In this document: positions 24,900-36,911 of the stretch, one piece after another
How positions within the stretch are numbered: the stretch's first letter is position 1
Layout: each line of letters begins with the position of its first letter
Assembly (NCBI GenBank): GCA_964036295.1
Contig: OZ038466.1
Location: forward strand, 5,202,501-5,266,500
Source of the DNA: Plumapathes pennacea
Taxonomy: Eukaryota > Cnidaria > Anthozoa > Antipatharia > Myriopathidae
Length of the DNA: 64,000 nt
Reading direction: 5' to 3'
Notes under the pieces: generated by a model
The model's database searches: none
Seen by the model: the letters and a program-made list of their open reading frames with translations, nothing else
What the model was told of the DNA's origin: nothing
Made by a program: the position numbers and the translations under genes

Positions 24900-26038
24900 G
24901 TAAGTTGTCTTGTGGGCTTAAGAGGACCCTATAAAATATACGCCATTTCTGCCTTTACTTCCCCTTTAAAGATTCTGACCAGGGAGCCGGAAACCTGTTT
25001 ACATAATCGCCTCATCTGTCAGCAATCGGTCAAAACACCGCAGTTAGTGCTTTCGCATAGAGACTTTCCAGGCATCTTGTAGGTAATTGAAACACGCAGC
25101 ACAAAAGACGGCCGTGTATAACTACGGACATCAACGCTTCGTTCGGGTAAGTTTCGCAACATCTATTTTCCCTTCACAGTTGCACTCACCACTCAACACC
25201 AGTTCAACCTTTTGCAGCCACAGTTGGAATTTGGAATGAGTTCAAGCAAACGACAAACTCGTTCTAAAAAGAGAGCTGCGAAAGCGGGAGTGCTCTTGAG
25301 CCACCACCATCGAGCGTGGTCCACGCGCTGCTCAAGGTTTATAAATCGGCATTGTGCAAGAATCACACGTTGTGACATTTCGTCGCTCACGTGGTTATAT
25401 TTAATTTGTTTCAGCCCGAAACGGTCAGAAACTCGACAGGAGACTACATACCAAACTTGAAACCGAAACGGCTGTAACAATTTCCTATTTGTGACAGAGT
25501 GATAAGAGATTATAAAAATGTAATCCCCAGATGGATCGTACCTAAGGGTATGGTTCGTTTGTCACTCATCTAGTTTTTTGTTTTTTGTTTTTTGAGAAAA
25601 CCCTGTTTTTTAGACAACTATTGACCTGAACGCCTGTATGAAAATGCTTTAAAATAAAACTTACCTTGGAATATAGAATTTACTTAATAAAGAAGAACGT
25701 CTCAAAAACTCTGCAACAGGTCAGCACTACATTTCGAGTCCAAAGAAAACAACGCCTCCGTGTTTAAACAAGAATTAACATAATTTGATTACGCATGTAG
25801 TTCGACTAATAAAAAGATCGACGTTGGATCCTGAGACGATCTTTGGACGTTCTTCTCGTTCTTCCCGTCTGCACCAGACGTAAGTACGTCTTTGGTCGAT
25901 CCAAATACAATCACTCAAATTTAATAATTGAGTTAAACGACGATCTTATCGTCAACTTAGTTCGCTCACTTTTACGCGGCCCTAACCAGCGGAGAATCTC
26001 TTGAACACTAACAATGAATTTTCTTTCCACTAGAAAAA
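24900..26038. other. intergenic, upstream of glycosyltransferase copy A
   Basis: No gene, repeat family or RNA recognised. Contains a TTTTTTG run at 25571-25592. Presumably holds the promoter of copy A. Confidence 0.5.
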
Positions 26039-29000
26039 ATGGCACCGTTCTGCACTCGGAAACTACAGCGACTGTCCCAATATATACTTGGTATTTCCTT
26101 TTGCGTTTCTGTGCTGTTAGTGATATCCCCAACGCTCTACTGGCCTGCCCACGAATCCTCACCAAAGGACGCAGTGCATCTCTTGCGTGACTTGGAAGAA
26201 ATAAAAACATCGCAAAATAGTGTTGAACGCACAAAAAGTATTCAACGAGATTTGAATCATTCATCCGAAGGACTCAACGTCCACATTTGGTTGGATTTGT
26301 GTGGAATTCAAGTTCATCGACTGCGACAGACGCCACTGTTTCCAAGATTTCCGCACCAGAGGCTTCACGTTATGGATTTTAAATTAACGACAAAATGTAT
26401 ACAATGTGGCCAGCGAATTTTCGGTTTCGTCAAACCGGCGCTTTCAGGATATTATGAGTTTGCAATCTCTTCAAACGATACATCTGAGCTGTGGCTGAGT
26501 TTTGATGAAAACCCCTCAAAGATAAGATTTATAGCGAGTGTGTCGTCAACCGACTTGTCGCCTTGGACTGTTAACGGTGACTACGTCAGTAAATATCCGC
26601 GCTCGAATAAAATTTTCCTGAAAGCAGACAGTTATTTTTTCATCGAAGCCCTTCATAAAAAAGGAGAAGGGGACAGCCAACTGACAGTTTACTGGAAATT
26701 GCCAGCTTCAAGCACCTTTGAAATTATTCGCAGAGAATATTTGTACAACGGCCACTTCCACATGGACAGTAATTACATACACACCACAAAGAGCAGTTCA
26801 CAGGCTCAAATTTTGCCAGATTATTACCATCTACTTCTGGCAGACGAAAAAGAGATAGACAAAGTTCTACCCCCGTGTCACTATGAACCAAGTTTTATTG
26901 TTCATCGAAAACTGAAGCGATATCAAGGCGTCGATTTGATTCTTAGGTCTCTCGTCTTTCCGGAAGATAATACCGCTTTCCCGAAGTCTCTCGAGTCTAA
27001 CACGAGAACTTGGTCTTCAGGGAACGAACTTGTGGACGAGAAGGCGGCCCGTTCCCTGGTTTCTAAATTCACAGAAAATCTGAAAAAGGAACATCTCGGG
27101 TAAGCGCATTTATCTTTATTTTCGTCTCTCTACTAACGTACAACTCGTACAACAATGATATGCTATATTTAACAAACTTCCACTGGTTTGCCGTGGTGTG
27201 GACTCTTATTTACCACGATTTACGTCATTACATGGTCGGTGGGCTTATGGTAATTTGCGAAACGAAACAACGAAACAGCGAAACAAAAAGTGGTAATTTG
27301 CGAAACGAAACAACGAAACAACGAAACAAAAAGTGGTAATTTGCGAAGAATTTTATTTATTTTTTGAGGAACTCCGCCAAAAAGATGTTTTTTAGGTTTT
27401 TGCCCTAGCCGTGGAACTTTGAAAGACATTAGCTGTGGTTACACTGGGCATGTTTTATCGAGTTACCGAGCAATATTTTCACGCGTTGAAATTGTCGTGG
27501 TGTTTCCGTTGCCCGAGATGCTTCTGGTCACACAGAGAAATTGATTGTCTTGGGTGATATTTGATCATCCTTACGAAAATAACTTTTTTGTGGCGGGAAT
27601 TCTATTTTAAAATGGAGCCGGAGGATTTGAGAGCCATAGGTGGTCTGCTGTCGATTTTGTTTGTCCTTCTCTGTCACCGAAATAAGTTCAATGTGTTGAT
27701 TAGCCAAGTACTTTTACTGAGGAGGAGGAGAATAAGAATGAGACGCCGCCAGTTCATCCGCTTGTCTGAAATTATTATTCGCTACAAACGATTTCCAAAA
27801 CCATATGTCTCAGTTCTCACAGTGATGCACGAAATCCAGCCATCGTCGAGTCCGTCGCGGGCGATTGAAATAACAACAAAGTGGCACGGCAATTAAAAAT
27901 GCTAATTTTGACATGTTTGAGATCATCCGATAAAACTGCAACTCTCTGATTGGTCTAGTCATCTTGGGGCTCTGAAAAACCTTGCTTTTCATCTCGGTAC
28001 ATGTCATGGGCTGGAGCAAATATAGAATACCCGTCCACTTATAAAATCTAATGAAATTCTAATGTAATTCTTTGTAGAACGAGGCAATGATATTCAATAG
28101 ACTGTATTGTTATGGAAAGCAGTGGCCGGGTATTCTCTACTTTAGCGCACGACCGTCGTTTAACAAAAGTGTATTTAACGTTAATTGATGTAAATTTTCA
28201 AAACTCACCGGTTCCTGAAAGCCATAGCTTTAGCTCTTTTCCAGCAAAGGAAACAAAACCCAAAACAATATTGTTTACGTCTTCAATGATTTCAAAATAC
28301 ACTGTATAGAGCAGTCCTCACACAGTACGAAAATTCCACTTTCCATTGTATTGTGTTGTCATCTTGTCAAACTTGGATTCTGAAAACTGCATTCCTGTTA
28401 TTGCGAAAGGTGAAATTTGCCACAGTGATTGTTCGATTTCCACCGACTGTATTTTGCTATTCCTTTCTGAAGAAGCGTCTGCGTTTTAACACAATACTGG
28501 CGTCTGGGATTGTGTTCAGGTCGACCAGTTGGGCCTTAAAGAATCCGTTTTACGTCTAGTAAAGCTTGCCTCCCATGCACTGGCAAAATATCCGGGCAAT
28601 TTACAGCCGTCCGTCGAACTGCTTGGCCTTGTATCTGCATCTTGTTGTACAAAATCACTTCAGTTCGTACTCCACCGCATGTCATCAAGAAAATGGCGGT
28701 TTACAGTTAAGTTGCCGATGTAACCTCGCCTGCTGTGGTCGCTCGACGCGGAGGGCCTTGGGACGAGGTCGTATGCCACAAACACACAAACAAACACACG
28801 AACATTAGATTTCGAGATGGCGACACGCTTGGAGTCTCCGATAAGGCGATAATACTACTGCATTAGCGTCGTGAGTATTTCCCTCACTTCGTTCGGGGAT
28901 GACACCAAAACCGTCATATTTTCATTTCATTATATTCTTTCTTGATCAAATTTGCAGGGTAGATGTTTCGAAAGGTCTGTTGCGTATACGTCTTACTTTT

Positions 29001-32000
29001 GTCACTCTAATGTGGTTGCTATGGAAACAATACGTCCTTGAAAAAAGGTCTTCCATCCCATTTTCAAACTTTCTGCTCTATTTTCTGGAGTTTTCTTCGG
29101 TGAATTTTTCTGAAACTTTCAGTATGTTTAGAGATTTGTATAAGGTAAACATAACTGTGAAAAAAAGTTGGGGTTAGAGGAGCGGATTTCGAGATAATTG
29201 GCAATTTATGTTTTTTGCAAATAAAAAAAATTCTGCTCCATAAATTTCCATTAAAATCAAATATTACAAAACCGGATATAATCTTCGTTTGCCTGCAAAA
29301 TTTAAGACAGATTCACCGAAGGAAACTCGACAAATGCAGAGAAAAACTTGATATTTTACGTGCGTATTGCGCCATCAAATGCAAAATAATGACTCGACAA
29401 GATCGACAAGTGCGCATGCGTTAGCCGTAATTGTAAACACGAGGAGAAAGCGGCGATCACACGCCAGCAAGTACAGCAAGTTTTCTTGGTGCGAAGCTAA
29501 AAGGAAACACCATGCAATTCCTGAATTATGAGAAGCTCGTACTGGATATGTCAGCCACGAATTATGCTGTGCGAACTACTGTTGGCGAAGTCTCGAACAA
29601 TTTGCTGTTCAACAACTCAATCCTTTTCAATAAATAGCCGTGAAGACCGTTCGAAAGTCGTCAGTTCAAGCCGTCGTATGCTAGTCCACTAGCAACCTCG
29701 TTCCCAGGCTCTTTCGTCTCCCGGGCCACGCCCCCGAAGAAAGACCCTGGTTCAGGCTGGTCACGTGTCGGCCAGAATCTGGCCGGTTGCAAAAAAAGAA
29801 ACCGAGGGAGGGGCCGTTAAGTCGAAAATTTGCTGTACTCTGTCCACTAGGGAACGAAACATTTTGGCCTGGCCGCTTTCGACACCAAATTTGCATAATG
29901 TTTGCTGAATCGCACGTGCGCCTGCAGCGTTCAGAAGTCGCGCTGCCCATAATACAATTTCTCTGCAGCTTGGCGACTAAAAGTATATCTAAACGTAAAG
30001 ACATGCGGGCAACTTCAATGTGGAGTTCTAAAACGAAACTTTGCTTTTGGCTGCCAAAATACATTTTGAATTTCGCGGTCTAATGCGACGCATGGCTGCG
30101 CACCAAGAATATTTAACTTCTTGCTTTGAAGATTATTCTTGGATTTTACTCAAATTGCACTCAAAATGAATGTTTATGTGATGGAAAATTCGTGAGGCAA
30201 CATCTTGTTTTGCGTGGTATTCAAGCACAAGGAAAAACAAAATATGGTGGGCTTTGAAAAAGTTCTGCTCCATCTTTGCAAGACAAAACGGCTTCAGGAT
30301 GCGTGAAGACGAGATCGTATTTCGAATCTTTCAGCGAAGACGAATCCGTGCTGCCAGAATCCAGCTGCAAGTCATCACTATTCACTTTCTTTTTAACGTT
30401 GAGGATGGTGGCTTTAACTTTTCCTTGCGTGCTCCTCCTTATCTGATTGCTGATTAGCGCGTTTAACGGCGAAACGACAACAACAACCGGGTGAATCGGG
30501 AGGGAGGTTTGCGATTTTTCACAGTTAATTTTGTCGAACAAAAGTTCTGGAAGGAGATGAAAAATTATAGACTTTCCGTATCCCGTTGGCAGCACAGCGA
30601 CAGTATCTCTTCCAGAATAAATTGCTTCCAAGCACTTAACTTGTTTCGGCTTGAGAATTTTGTTCCAGTAGCTGCTATTAACAATAGCGTAATGAAGACT
30701 GCTAAAGAACATGGCGGATGTGTCGTTTGTTCCAGCCTCGTTTAGATTTCGACAAACGCACAGCACGACAAATTCATTTGATAAAGGGACCCCTCCCAGC
30801 AATTTATTTTTGTTAGCGATGCACGTGACCAGCCTGAACCAGGGTCTTTCTTCGGGGGCGTGGCCCGGGAGACGAAAGAGCCTGGGAACGAGGTTGGTCC
30901 ACTAGCTCCCAACAAATTTGTTGGCAGTTGTGTCCCATCAAGTTCATTCATACTTATTCAGTACAGTTCGTGAATAAGTTTAATTTTGCGACCGCTCACC
31001 TGAGATAATATGCCACAGACTGACACGGGATCAAACTCTGCAGGTTAGTAGGATTTGCAAAGCTTCATAACAACGCCAATAATTTCTGTCTAAGTTTGCT
31101 TACTTCCAAGAATTGCTGTCAGTGTTGTGACTAGGCCGAATGTGCTGGTTTGTCCATTGCAAATGATGATTGCCGAAATGACTGTTCGAGCCGCGTTTGT
31201 GACGGCTGTTCATTTCAAAGTCAAACAGAATAAAATCTGAATTGTAGAACTTCTTCATCGTGTGTTGCTTGTTTAGTTATTGGCCTGACAGGATGTGCAG
31301 AAACAATACTTTCAAACTAATTCAATAGAGTTATATACATTCGAAGGCAAAGTGATAAAGATCGGCGATCAAGTAAAGCCGGCGTGTACTTAGTTTGATT
31401 AAAGGCTTGCAAGTTTGGTTTCTTCGTGACACGAAGAACTGTGCACGCATCGTAAACTGTTTTTATTCCGAGTTTTTAGAATTTCCTGTTAAATTCAGAT
31501 TTTCTCCAAAGAATTACGAAAGTCGGGTTTTTATTTCATTGTGATTTTGGTGCTCACGCAAAATTGCGTCTGAAAACCCTATGGAGCCACCTTAATACAA
31601 GAACCTTGGGTACAACGCAAAATGTTTACCCCGTACCTGATTGAACATCTCCTGTGAAGCCTCGGTCAGTCCCCTGGAGAAAATTCGGTGTGTACTTTTT
31701 GCGTTTGAATTTGCAGTTCACAGCCAGCCGTGGCGAATGTCTCGTCCCCAATGCAGCGCATCCCGTGAAATACGCTGACTTCGGATGTCGATATTTTGGG
31801 CTAGGAAGCTCCAAATCGCATGAAAATTGCATCAAACGAAAGCTAATTTCAACTGGGTCGGTCAGCGGCACATCTCCTAAGCGTAGCAGTCTCTTTTTGA
31901 ACCGGAGAAACCCATCCCTCCCCCACCCCACTGAGGCAAAATATGAATGGCGCATGCTCATACCACACGCCGCTGGGAAAGACCGGAAGCAATCGTGGAC

Positions 32001-34142
32001 GCAAAATGTCCGGAATTTCTGGCGATGTTCGATCAAACGTACACAAATCACTTGCTCACTTCTCTATCGCGCACTCTTCCGTCTCTCTTCGTGGTTGCAG
32101 ATGCAGTATTGTTGTATTTCTTGCGTTCTTATTGGCTATTGATCATCAATCACGGATAACATTCCTAAATTACCAATAAACTTAATTTAATTATAAATTC
32201 GTTAGCCCCAGTCCCCGACACAAGGCGCTTTGCCGAAAAGAGGTTCAAACTATGCGTTGTTTTCTTGCTATATGTCCATAAAACATAAGTTTATAATCAA
32301 ATCCATAATTCATTGCACGAAACCATGCATATCAACTCTAGTGTAAAGTGATTTTCAGGTCAAACCGATAACATTATTTGCAAAGAAATCCTTGTGACAG
32401 GTGGAGTTTGGCTATTGTGGGCTGGAAAACTATTCGTTGTTTTCTTGCTGCATCTGCAAAATTCATAAATTCATAATTCAAATCCATAATTCGTTGCACA
32501 GCAATTCTTAGTTTTTAATGATTATGCCACGTTACTGTACATTTTGAACCAGGAAGCGAAAAAAACCCTCAAATCTTCCTCTACGCTCCTTCGCGTTAAA
32601 CAAGGAAGGAAATCAAAATATATCCCAAAAATAGTGCTTCTTGTTCCGGTGCAGACTTTGTCGTTGCTTCGCTTGTATGTCACGTAATGAACACATCATC
32701 AACGTTTGCCTCATAGAAAGTACTCACTACAAAAAATATTCAGCGTTGTGCAAACAATTGACAAAGAGAAAGGACATCGCTTCCTTCTGGAACTTCAGTT
32801 AGGACTGCGGGCTCATTCCAACGCCTCCGTTCGCCTGTCAAGGTATGTCTTCTTGGAGAAAGGAGGCAATGGATTATGTTTCCCTGAGGGCTACAACTGG
32901 CACAGAAATGCGGACATCTACTTCATTCTTCCTGTCAAGAACCAAGGCGGGTGGCTACATCACTTCATCTCAGAGATTACCCGACTTTACGACAAAACAC
33001 AGGACGACAACTTTACTGTGATTGTCATAGACTTTGCCAGTGATGACGTGGATGTGGCTAAAATGATTAAGTCCAGTCTTATTGCCCAAAAGATTACTTT
33101 GATCAGGAAATCAGGACCATTTCACAAGACGCTAGCAATACAGGAAGCGGCCAAGACAGTGCCCAGTCCTCGTGACATTGTGTTCTTGTTTGATTTGCAC
33201 ATTGACGTCCCCCTTAATCTTCTGGAAAGCGTAAGAAAGGTAAGATAATAAACTGTGGCCAAAATGCCAACACTTTTTTACACATTTTTTACACAAAAAC
33301 ATTTTACACATTACGGAGCCATAACATGCTGCTTATCTTGGAAGTTTATGTCCTCGTCCAAGTCTTTCTTTTAATAGCCAATAGGCCTCTGGTTGGCAAC
33401 AATAGGTAACGTCACGATGATTTATCGCTACAGAACTAATAGTCAAAAATAATTTTGTAAAAATCTCAGCATACGATTCAAGGAAAGATGGTGTACTCCC
33501 CGGTTGTGGGGCGTCTAGAATGTGGCAGGTTCCGCGATGATCCTGATGGATTCTGGCAAATGAATGGCTTTGGAATAATGGCCGTGTATAAATCAGACTG
33601 GGATCGCTTTGGAGGTACGCGTTCTGAACGAAACTGTTCTTCACAAAATAAATCACGGTCACATGGAACAAATTAATGTTAGACGTTCCCGTTCCCTTCA
33701 AGCGAACTTTCGTTCGGGAGTTGGAATAGGGGACGAGAGGGGCATAAGCTGCGGTGGGGGAGGGGAGGGGCAAGTGGAAACGGGAGGAGGGAGGGTGGGG
33801 AAGGGAAAAGAACTTGTCCTCATTTTGAAAACTAAGCCAAACCTATTAGGCAGTCAATCGGCACTGCTTTGTTCTATCTCGCAAGTTTTATTCTGCTTTT
33901 AATGTTATCTCCATTACGGGTACTAGTTAAGAAATGAAAGGGCCAAGTGTTATGGAAGGAAGCTCTCGTTTCTGTTTATGTCTGTCACAGGAATGAATGT
34001 CAGAGACTTTACCACCAAGTGGGGAGGAGAAGACTGGGACTTAGTGGATCGTATCTTGGGTGTGCAGTTGGAAATCTTAAGGCTGAGGCAACCAGGTCTT
34101 CTGCACTATTACCATACACACAATAAAATGTGGCACCCGTGA
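26039..34142 (+). CDS. B4GALNT3/4-like beta-1,4-N-acetylgalactosaminyltransferase, copy A
   Basis: Four exons: 26039-27099, 32717-33239, 33470-33614, 33991-34142 (1881 nt, 626 aa), GT-AG, phases 2/0/1. Exon 1: short cytosolic tail, signal-anchor helix at residues 14-33 and a PA14-type domain at about 79-232 (GLNVHIWLDLCG, IFGFVKPALSGYYEFAISS, ELWLS). Exons 2-4: CHGN-family catalytic domain, with DLHID at 513-517 in the place of the DxD metal site and WGGEDW at 587-592, the catalytic/acceptor motif of this fold. The exon 3 segment GKMVYSPVVGRLECG and GFGIMAVYKSD follow vertebrate B4GALNT3/4. Expected role: Golgi type II enzyme moving GalNAc from UDP-GalNAc to GlcNAc, making LacdiNAc. It is shorter than B4GALNT3 (about 1000 aa) because the region between PA14 and catalytic domain is compressed. 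The 5.6-kb first intron holds a gene-capturing transposon. Confidence 0.88.
27248..27348 (+). repeat. 43-bp minisatellite in copy A intron 1
   Basis: Two full copies and a partial third of GGTAATTTGCGAAACGAAAC followed by AACGAAACA repeats. Confidence 0.75.
27612..27893 (+). other. unrecognised ORF with arginine run in copy A intron 1
   Basis: A 93-codon frame from ATG at 27612: a hydrophobic stretch, then LLLRRRRIRMRRRQF. It resembles in style the N-terminus of HARBI1-type nucleases (hydrophobic then RRRRRR) and the frame at 57551-57856, but there is no catalytic region after it, so it would be a transposon remnant at best. Confidence 0.25.
28797..28872 (+). repeat. dispersed repeat shared with 45872-45952
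   Basis: GAACATTAGATTTCGAGATG through GCATTAGCGTCGTGAGTATT is almost identical at both places. The 300 bases upstream of each (28400-28500 and 45375-45470) are also related, as is 52497-52560. Confidence 0.8.
29693..30896. mobile_element. 1.2-kb TIR element with 9-bp duplication carrying a helicase fragment
   Basis: Perfect 75-bp terminal inverted repeats (29693-29767 and 30822-30896; outer end CAACCTCGTTCCCAGGCTCT) and a perfect 9-bp target duplication GTCCACTAG at 29684-29692 and 30897-30905. Long TIRs and 9-bp duplications are typical of Mutator-like elements (MULEs). No MURA transposase is present; inside is a RecQ-like helicase fragment, so this is a non-autonomous, Pack-MULE-like element. 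Sits in intron 1 of copy A. Confidence 0.88.
30221..30712 (-). pseudogene. RecQ-like DNA helicase fragment captured in the TIR element
   Basis: From ATG at 30712: Q-motif-like LKPKQ, Walker A LPTGYGKS, motif Ia VVSPLNALISNQI and a motif-Ib-like VFTHPEAVLS. The frame stops right after ELFQSPPY, before the DExH box that must follow in a working enzyme, so it cannot be an active helicase. The frame is otherwise open for about 160 codons and lacks introns, so capture is recent or from a processed copy. It reads against the direction of the host gene. Confidence 0.75.
31626..32142. other. copy A intron 1: unassigned sequence with overlapping open frames
   Basis: Long open frames occur on both strands but match no family I know. 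At 32250-32330 and 32420-32510 a short direct repeat (GTTGTTTTCTTGCT, AAATCCATAATTC) is present. Otherwise nothing is recognisable between 30906 and 32716. Confidence 0.3.
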
Positions 34143-34197
34143 AACGTATGTCGATCGACAGACGCCTTACAGGACGGAGCTCTAGAAACTACCCATA

Positions 34198-34203
34198 AAT
34201 AAA
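34198..34203 (+). terminator. poly(A) signal of copy A
   Basis: AATAAA 56 bases after the stop codon of copy A. Confidence 0.65.
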
Positions 34204-34207
34204 TTAA

Positions 34208-34385
34208 CCATTTGACAGTTCAGGAGTTGGAAGTGTACGCTGGTAGTAGAACGTACTCCGCATTGAGAGCTTTCATTAGAGTGGTCACACCTTTAGATTC
34301 ATTTTTTAGCGGCTGTTCAGAATTTGGAAGTGAACACTGCTATTTGAATGCACTCATTGAGACTATTCAAGAGTTGGGCGTTATC
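34208..34385 (+). repeat. dispersed repeat, same unit as MEGF8 intron repeat
   Basis: Two imperfect copies of the unit seen at 191-445 (TTGACAGTTCAGGAGTTGGA, GAACACTGCTATT), directly after the copy A poly(A) signal. Confidence 0.7.
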
Positions 34386-34490
34386 TATGTTCATTCTGAA
34401 ATTTGAAATTTAGCAGTAAAGTGGTCGAATAAAGTTTCTAATGGTAAATTACTAACTAAAGCCAGACTGGCTTGCTTGTATAGGTATTCG

Positions 34491-35236
34491 CATGATTTCG
34501 AGTGCAATTTGGAATAAATGAGCACGAGTAAATTTTCAAAACCACAAAATTGCACGAGCGCCGCGCGAGTGCAATAAAACTTTAAGAGTGCTCATTTATT
34601 CCATCGTATAAGTCAAAGAAAACTCGCGTTCTGATTGGTTACGAAGCAAGGGTATTTAGTATGATGACTTGTGTCTACGCGAGCAAACTCGCTGTAAATA
34701 ATGAAACAAACATACTAGTTAACTGACTTTTGAGCTAAAAGCTGAGCATTTCGGTGTGGAATATGGAGCAAATACATCCAGGTTTTTACCGGTTATATAT
34801 TTTTAACGTCTTGGTTTGAATTTTTCTTTCACGCAAGTTTTTTCTTTCAGTTGTCGGCACCAATTTACGTGCTTGAACTCGGTATTCAACGACAACGATC
34901 TTGTCTCCAGATTTCTTGGTGATTTGTAAATTATAAATGGAACAGGTTTATGACAAAGAATGGTCACACCACAAGGTTCAAATAAAAGTGACTATGATCT
35001 TAAATCTCAACTCTATTCACATTCGCTGGTTCTTGACAGTTGACTTTGCAATGGCTTTCTCGCGCGCGCTGAAGCGTGAAAACATAATTTCCTTGTTTTT
35101 CTTTGACTTATGCGATTCAAGAAAATTCACTGCCTGACGAGTGAATTCCATGTTAAATTTCATTTCTTGTGAAATTTAACGTGGAATTCACTCGTCAGGC
35201 AGTGAATTTTTCTATAAAATTGCACGAGAAATCATG
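34491..35236. mobile_element. 746-bp composite foldback element
   Basis: Outer ends CATGATTTCGAGTGCAATTT and AAATTGCACGAGAAATCATG; inside the left part a hairpin (TGGAATAAATGAGCAC and complement, 34509-34605), CGTATAAGTCAAAGAAAA paired with its complement at 35097-35114, and a near-perfect palindrome at 35130-35215 with 40-base arms (core CTGCCTGACGAGTGAATTCC). No coding sequence. A non-autonomous element made of nested inverted repeats. Confidence 0.75.
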
Positions 35237-35785
35237 TGATTACTTGTTAATAGCATGCATACAACTAGTAGTTCTCAAGGAGAAGTGAAGTGCTGCGTCT
35301 CATAACACAGGGAGCCCACACTTGATATTCTAACAAAACAATGGCCCGAAACAGTCGAAAACTTGACAAGGTACTATTGACTCGTGTCCAGTTCCGCGCG
35401 CGGAGGTGTTAGAATTAACAATCAACTTTATTTTTTTGAAAAATAATAGTTTACAGTAAACAACAATAAACTCTCTTTTCGCTGTCATGTATGATATTAT
35501 ATAGTGGTGATGACCTTGGAATAAAACGTCTAACATAAGATTGTATTTTCTTCCGACAAATCTTTCTGCTCATCGCATTTAAGAGTTTCTTGGCAGGGAT
35601 TTGAGACGGCTCACGCTCCCCTTTTCTGGAATGTTTAGCTGCCTGTCTGCTCTCGCGAGATTTACGCACTGAATCGTTGCTGTATTTTCCATACTTTCCT
35701 ACAAATTCTGAATTGGTAGATCGATCATGCAAAGGCTTCGTTCGCTGTATACCGTTCGGTTGTTCGCTCAACGGCGACCGAGCAC

Positions 35786-35975
35786 AATGACTCGGTTGTT
35801 TTGTTTTGCAACCACATCGGGTCAGTTGGCTCAATGGCCACCGAATTCAGCCTCGGTTGTTTTGTTTTGCGACCACATCGGGTCATTGGCTCAATGACCA
35901 CCGAGTTCAATGCCTCGGTTGTTTTGTTTTGCGACCACATCGGGTCAGTTGGCTCAATTGCCACCGAGTGCAATA
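35786..35975 (+). repeat. 60-bp tandem repeat, about 3 copies
   Basis: CTCGGTTGTTTTGTTTTGC-ACCACATCGGGTCA with TTGGCTCAATGGCCACCGA repeats every 60-62 bases. Lies in the convergent intergenic region between copies A and B. Confidence 0.85.
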
Positions 35976-36739
35976 ACTCAGTTTGCTTGACTCCGTATTT
36001 TTACATTCCTTTGCCAAGGCAAAGAGCGCGGACGCTTCGATAACGCGGTCGGAGTTTCTCTCAAACCGATTTGAGCTGACGATCGCGAATTCGACATACC
36101 ATGTATACACAAACCTCGAAGGTCTATAAATCGTTCTACACAATTCTCCAAGAATCATTTTCAACAAAGACAGAAAGATTTTCAGCACTTACCGAAAGCT
36201 TCTTCGCTTACACACTTCTTCGGAAAGAGCAAAAGCACGTGAGAGCTACAGGCGAAGCGTGCGCATGTGTACGTGTCTGCGTTTTAATTGGCAACCACCT
36301 GTTACATGACTGAAATCTGGACATCTCGACAGACAACTCGCTATCTCGATTCAGGTGACAAATATATGTTCGCTGCGTCGCCGGTGCTCCGCAGCAATAA
36401 TTTTCGTCAAGCAATTTTTTTTTTTTTCAATTTCGTTACAATTCACAAGTGTCTCAAGAGCTTTGTTTTCTCGAAACAAAATCGGAATCGTCCTGAGGAA
36501 TGAAAACGCTTCTGTTTTGTTTGGCTTTGCCACGAATACGCGCGCCAGCTGTCGGCAATTTTCAATTTCAAATTGCTGCACTCTTAATTTCACATTTCTG
36601 CACTGTTAATTACACATTTTTACACTGTTTGTGATAAATTGACGTGCGCTCAGCCAATCATAATGCAGAAATTATTGTATGCATGTTATTACAGAAGTTA
36701 GTAATCAATAGGGCTTCAATTCAGAGAATCTACATAACG

Positions 36740-36745
36740 TTTATT
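36740..36745 (-). terminator. poly(A) signal of copy B
   Basis: AATAAA on the minus strand about 170 bases after the copy B stop. Confidence 0.5.
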
Positions 36746-36911
36746 TTCAACTGTGCCACAAAATGCCACAAAATCGAAACCCATTTTTCATCCGCACGGC
36801 GGGCACTACAGAAATCGAAGTACAGCTATCCCACAAGGCCGAGCGAGGAAGGCTACTGTCTCAGAAAGCCAACAGTTCCAGTTAGTCCGCACTTGGCTGA
36901 ACGGATTTCAG

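Noticed and set aside
25193-25480. Frames of 95 and 82 codons on opposite strands
   Set aside because: Overlapping, no domain, no start context or splice sites matching a neighbour.
31626-32142. Overlapping 141- and 162-codon frames on opposite strands
   Set aside because: No recognisable motif on either strand; could be an unknown repeat but cannot be supported as a gene.
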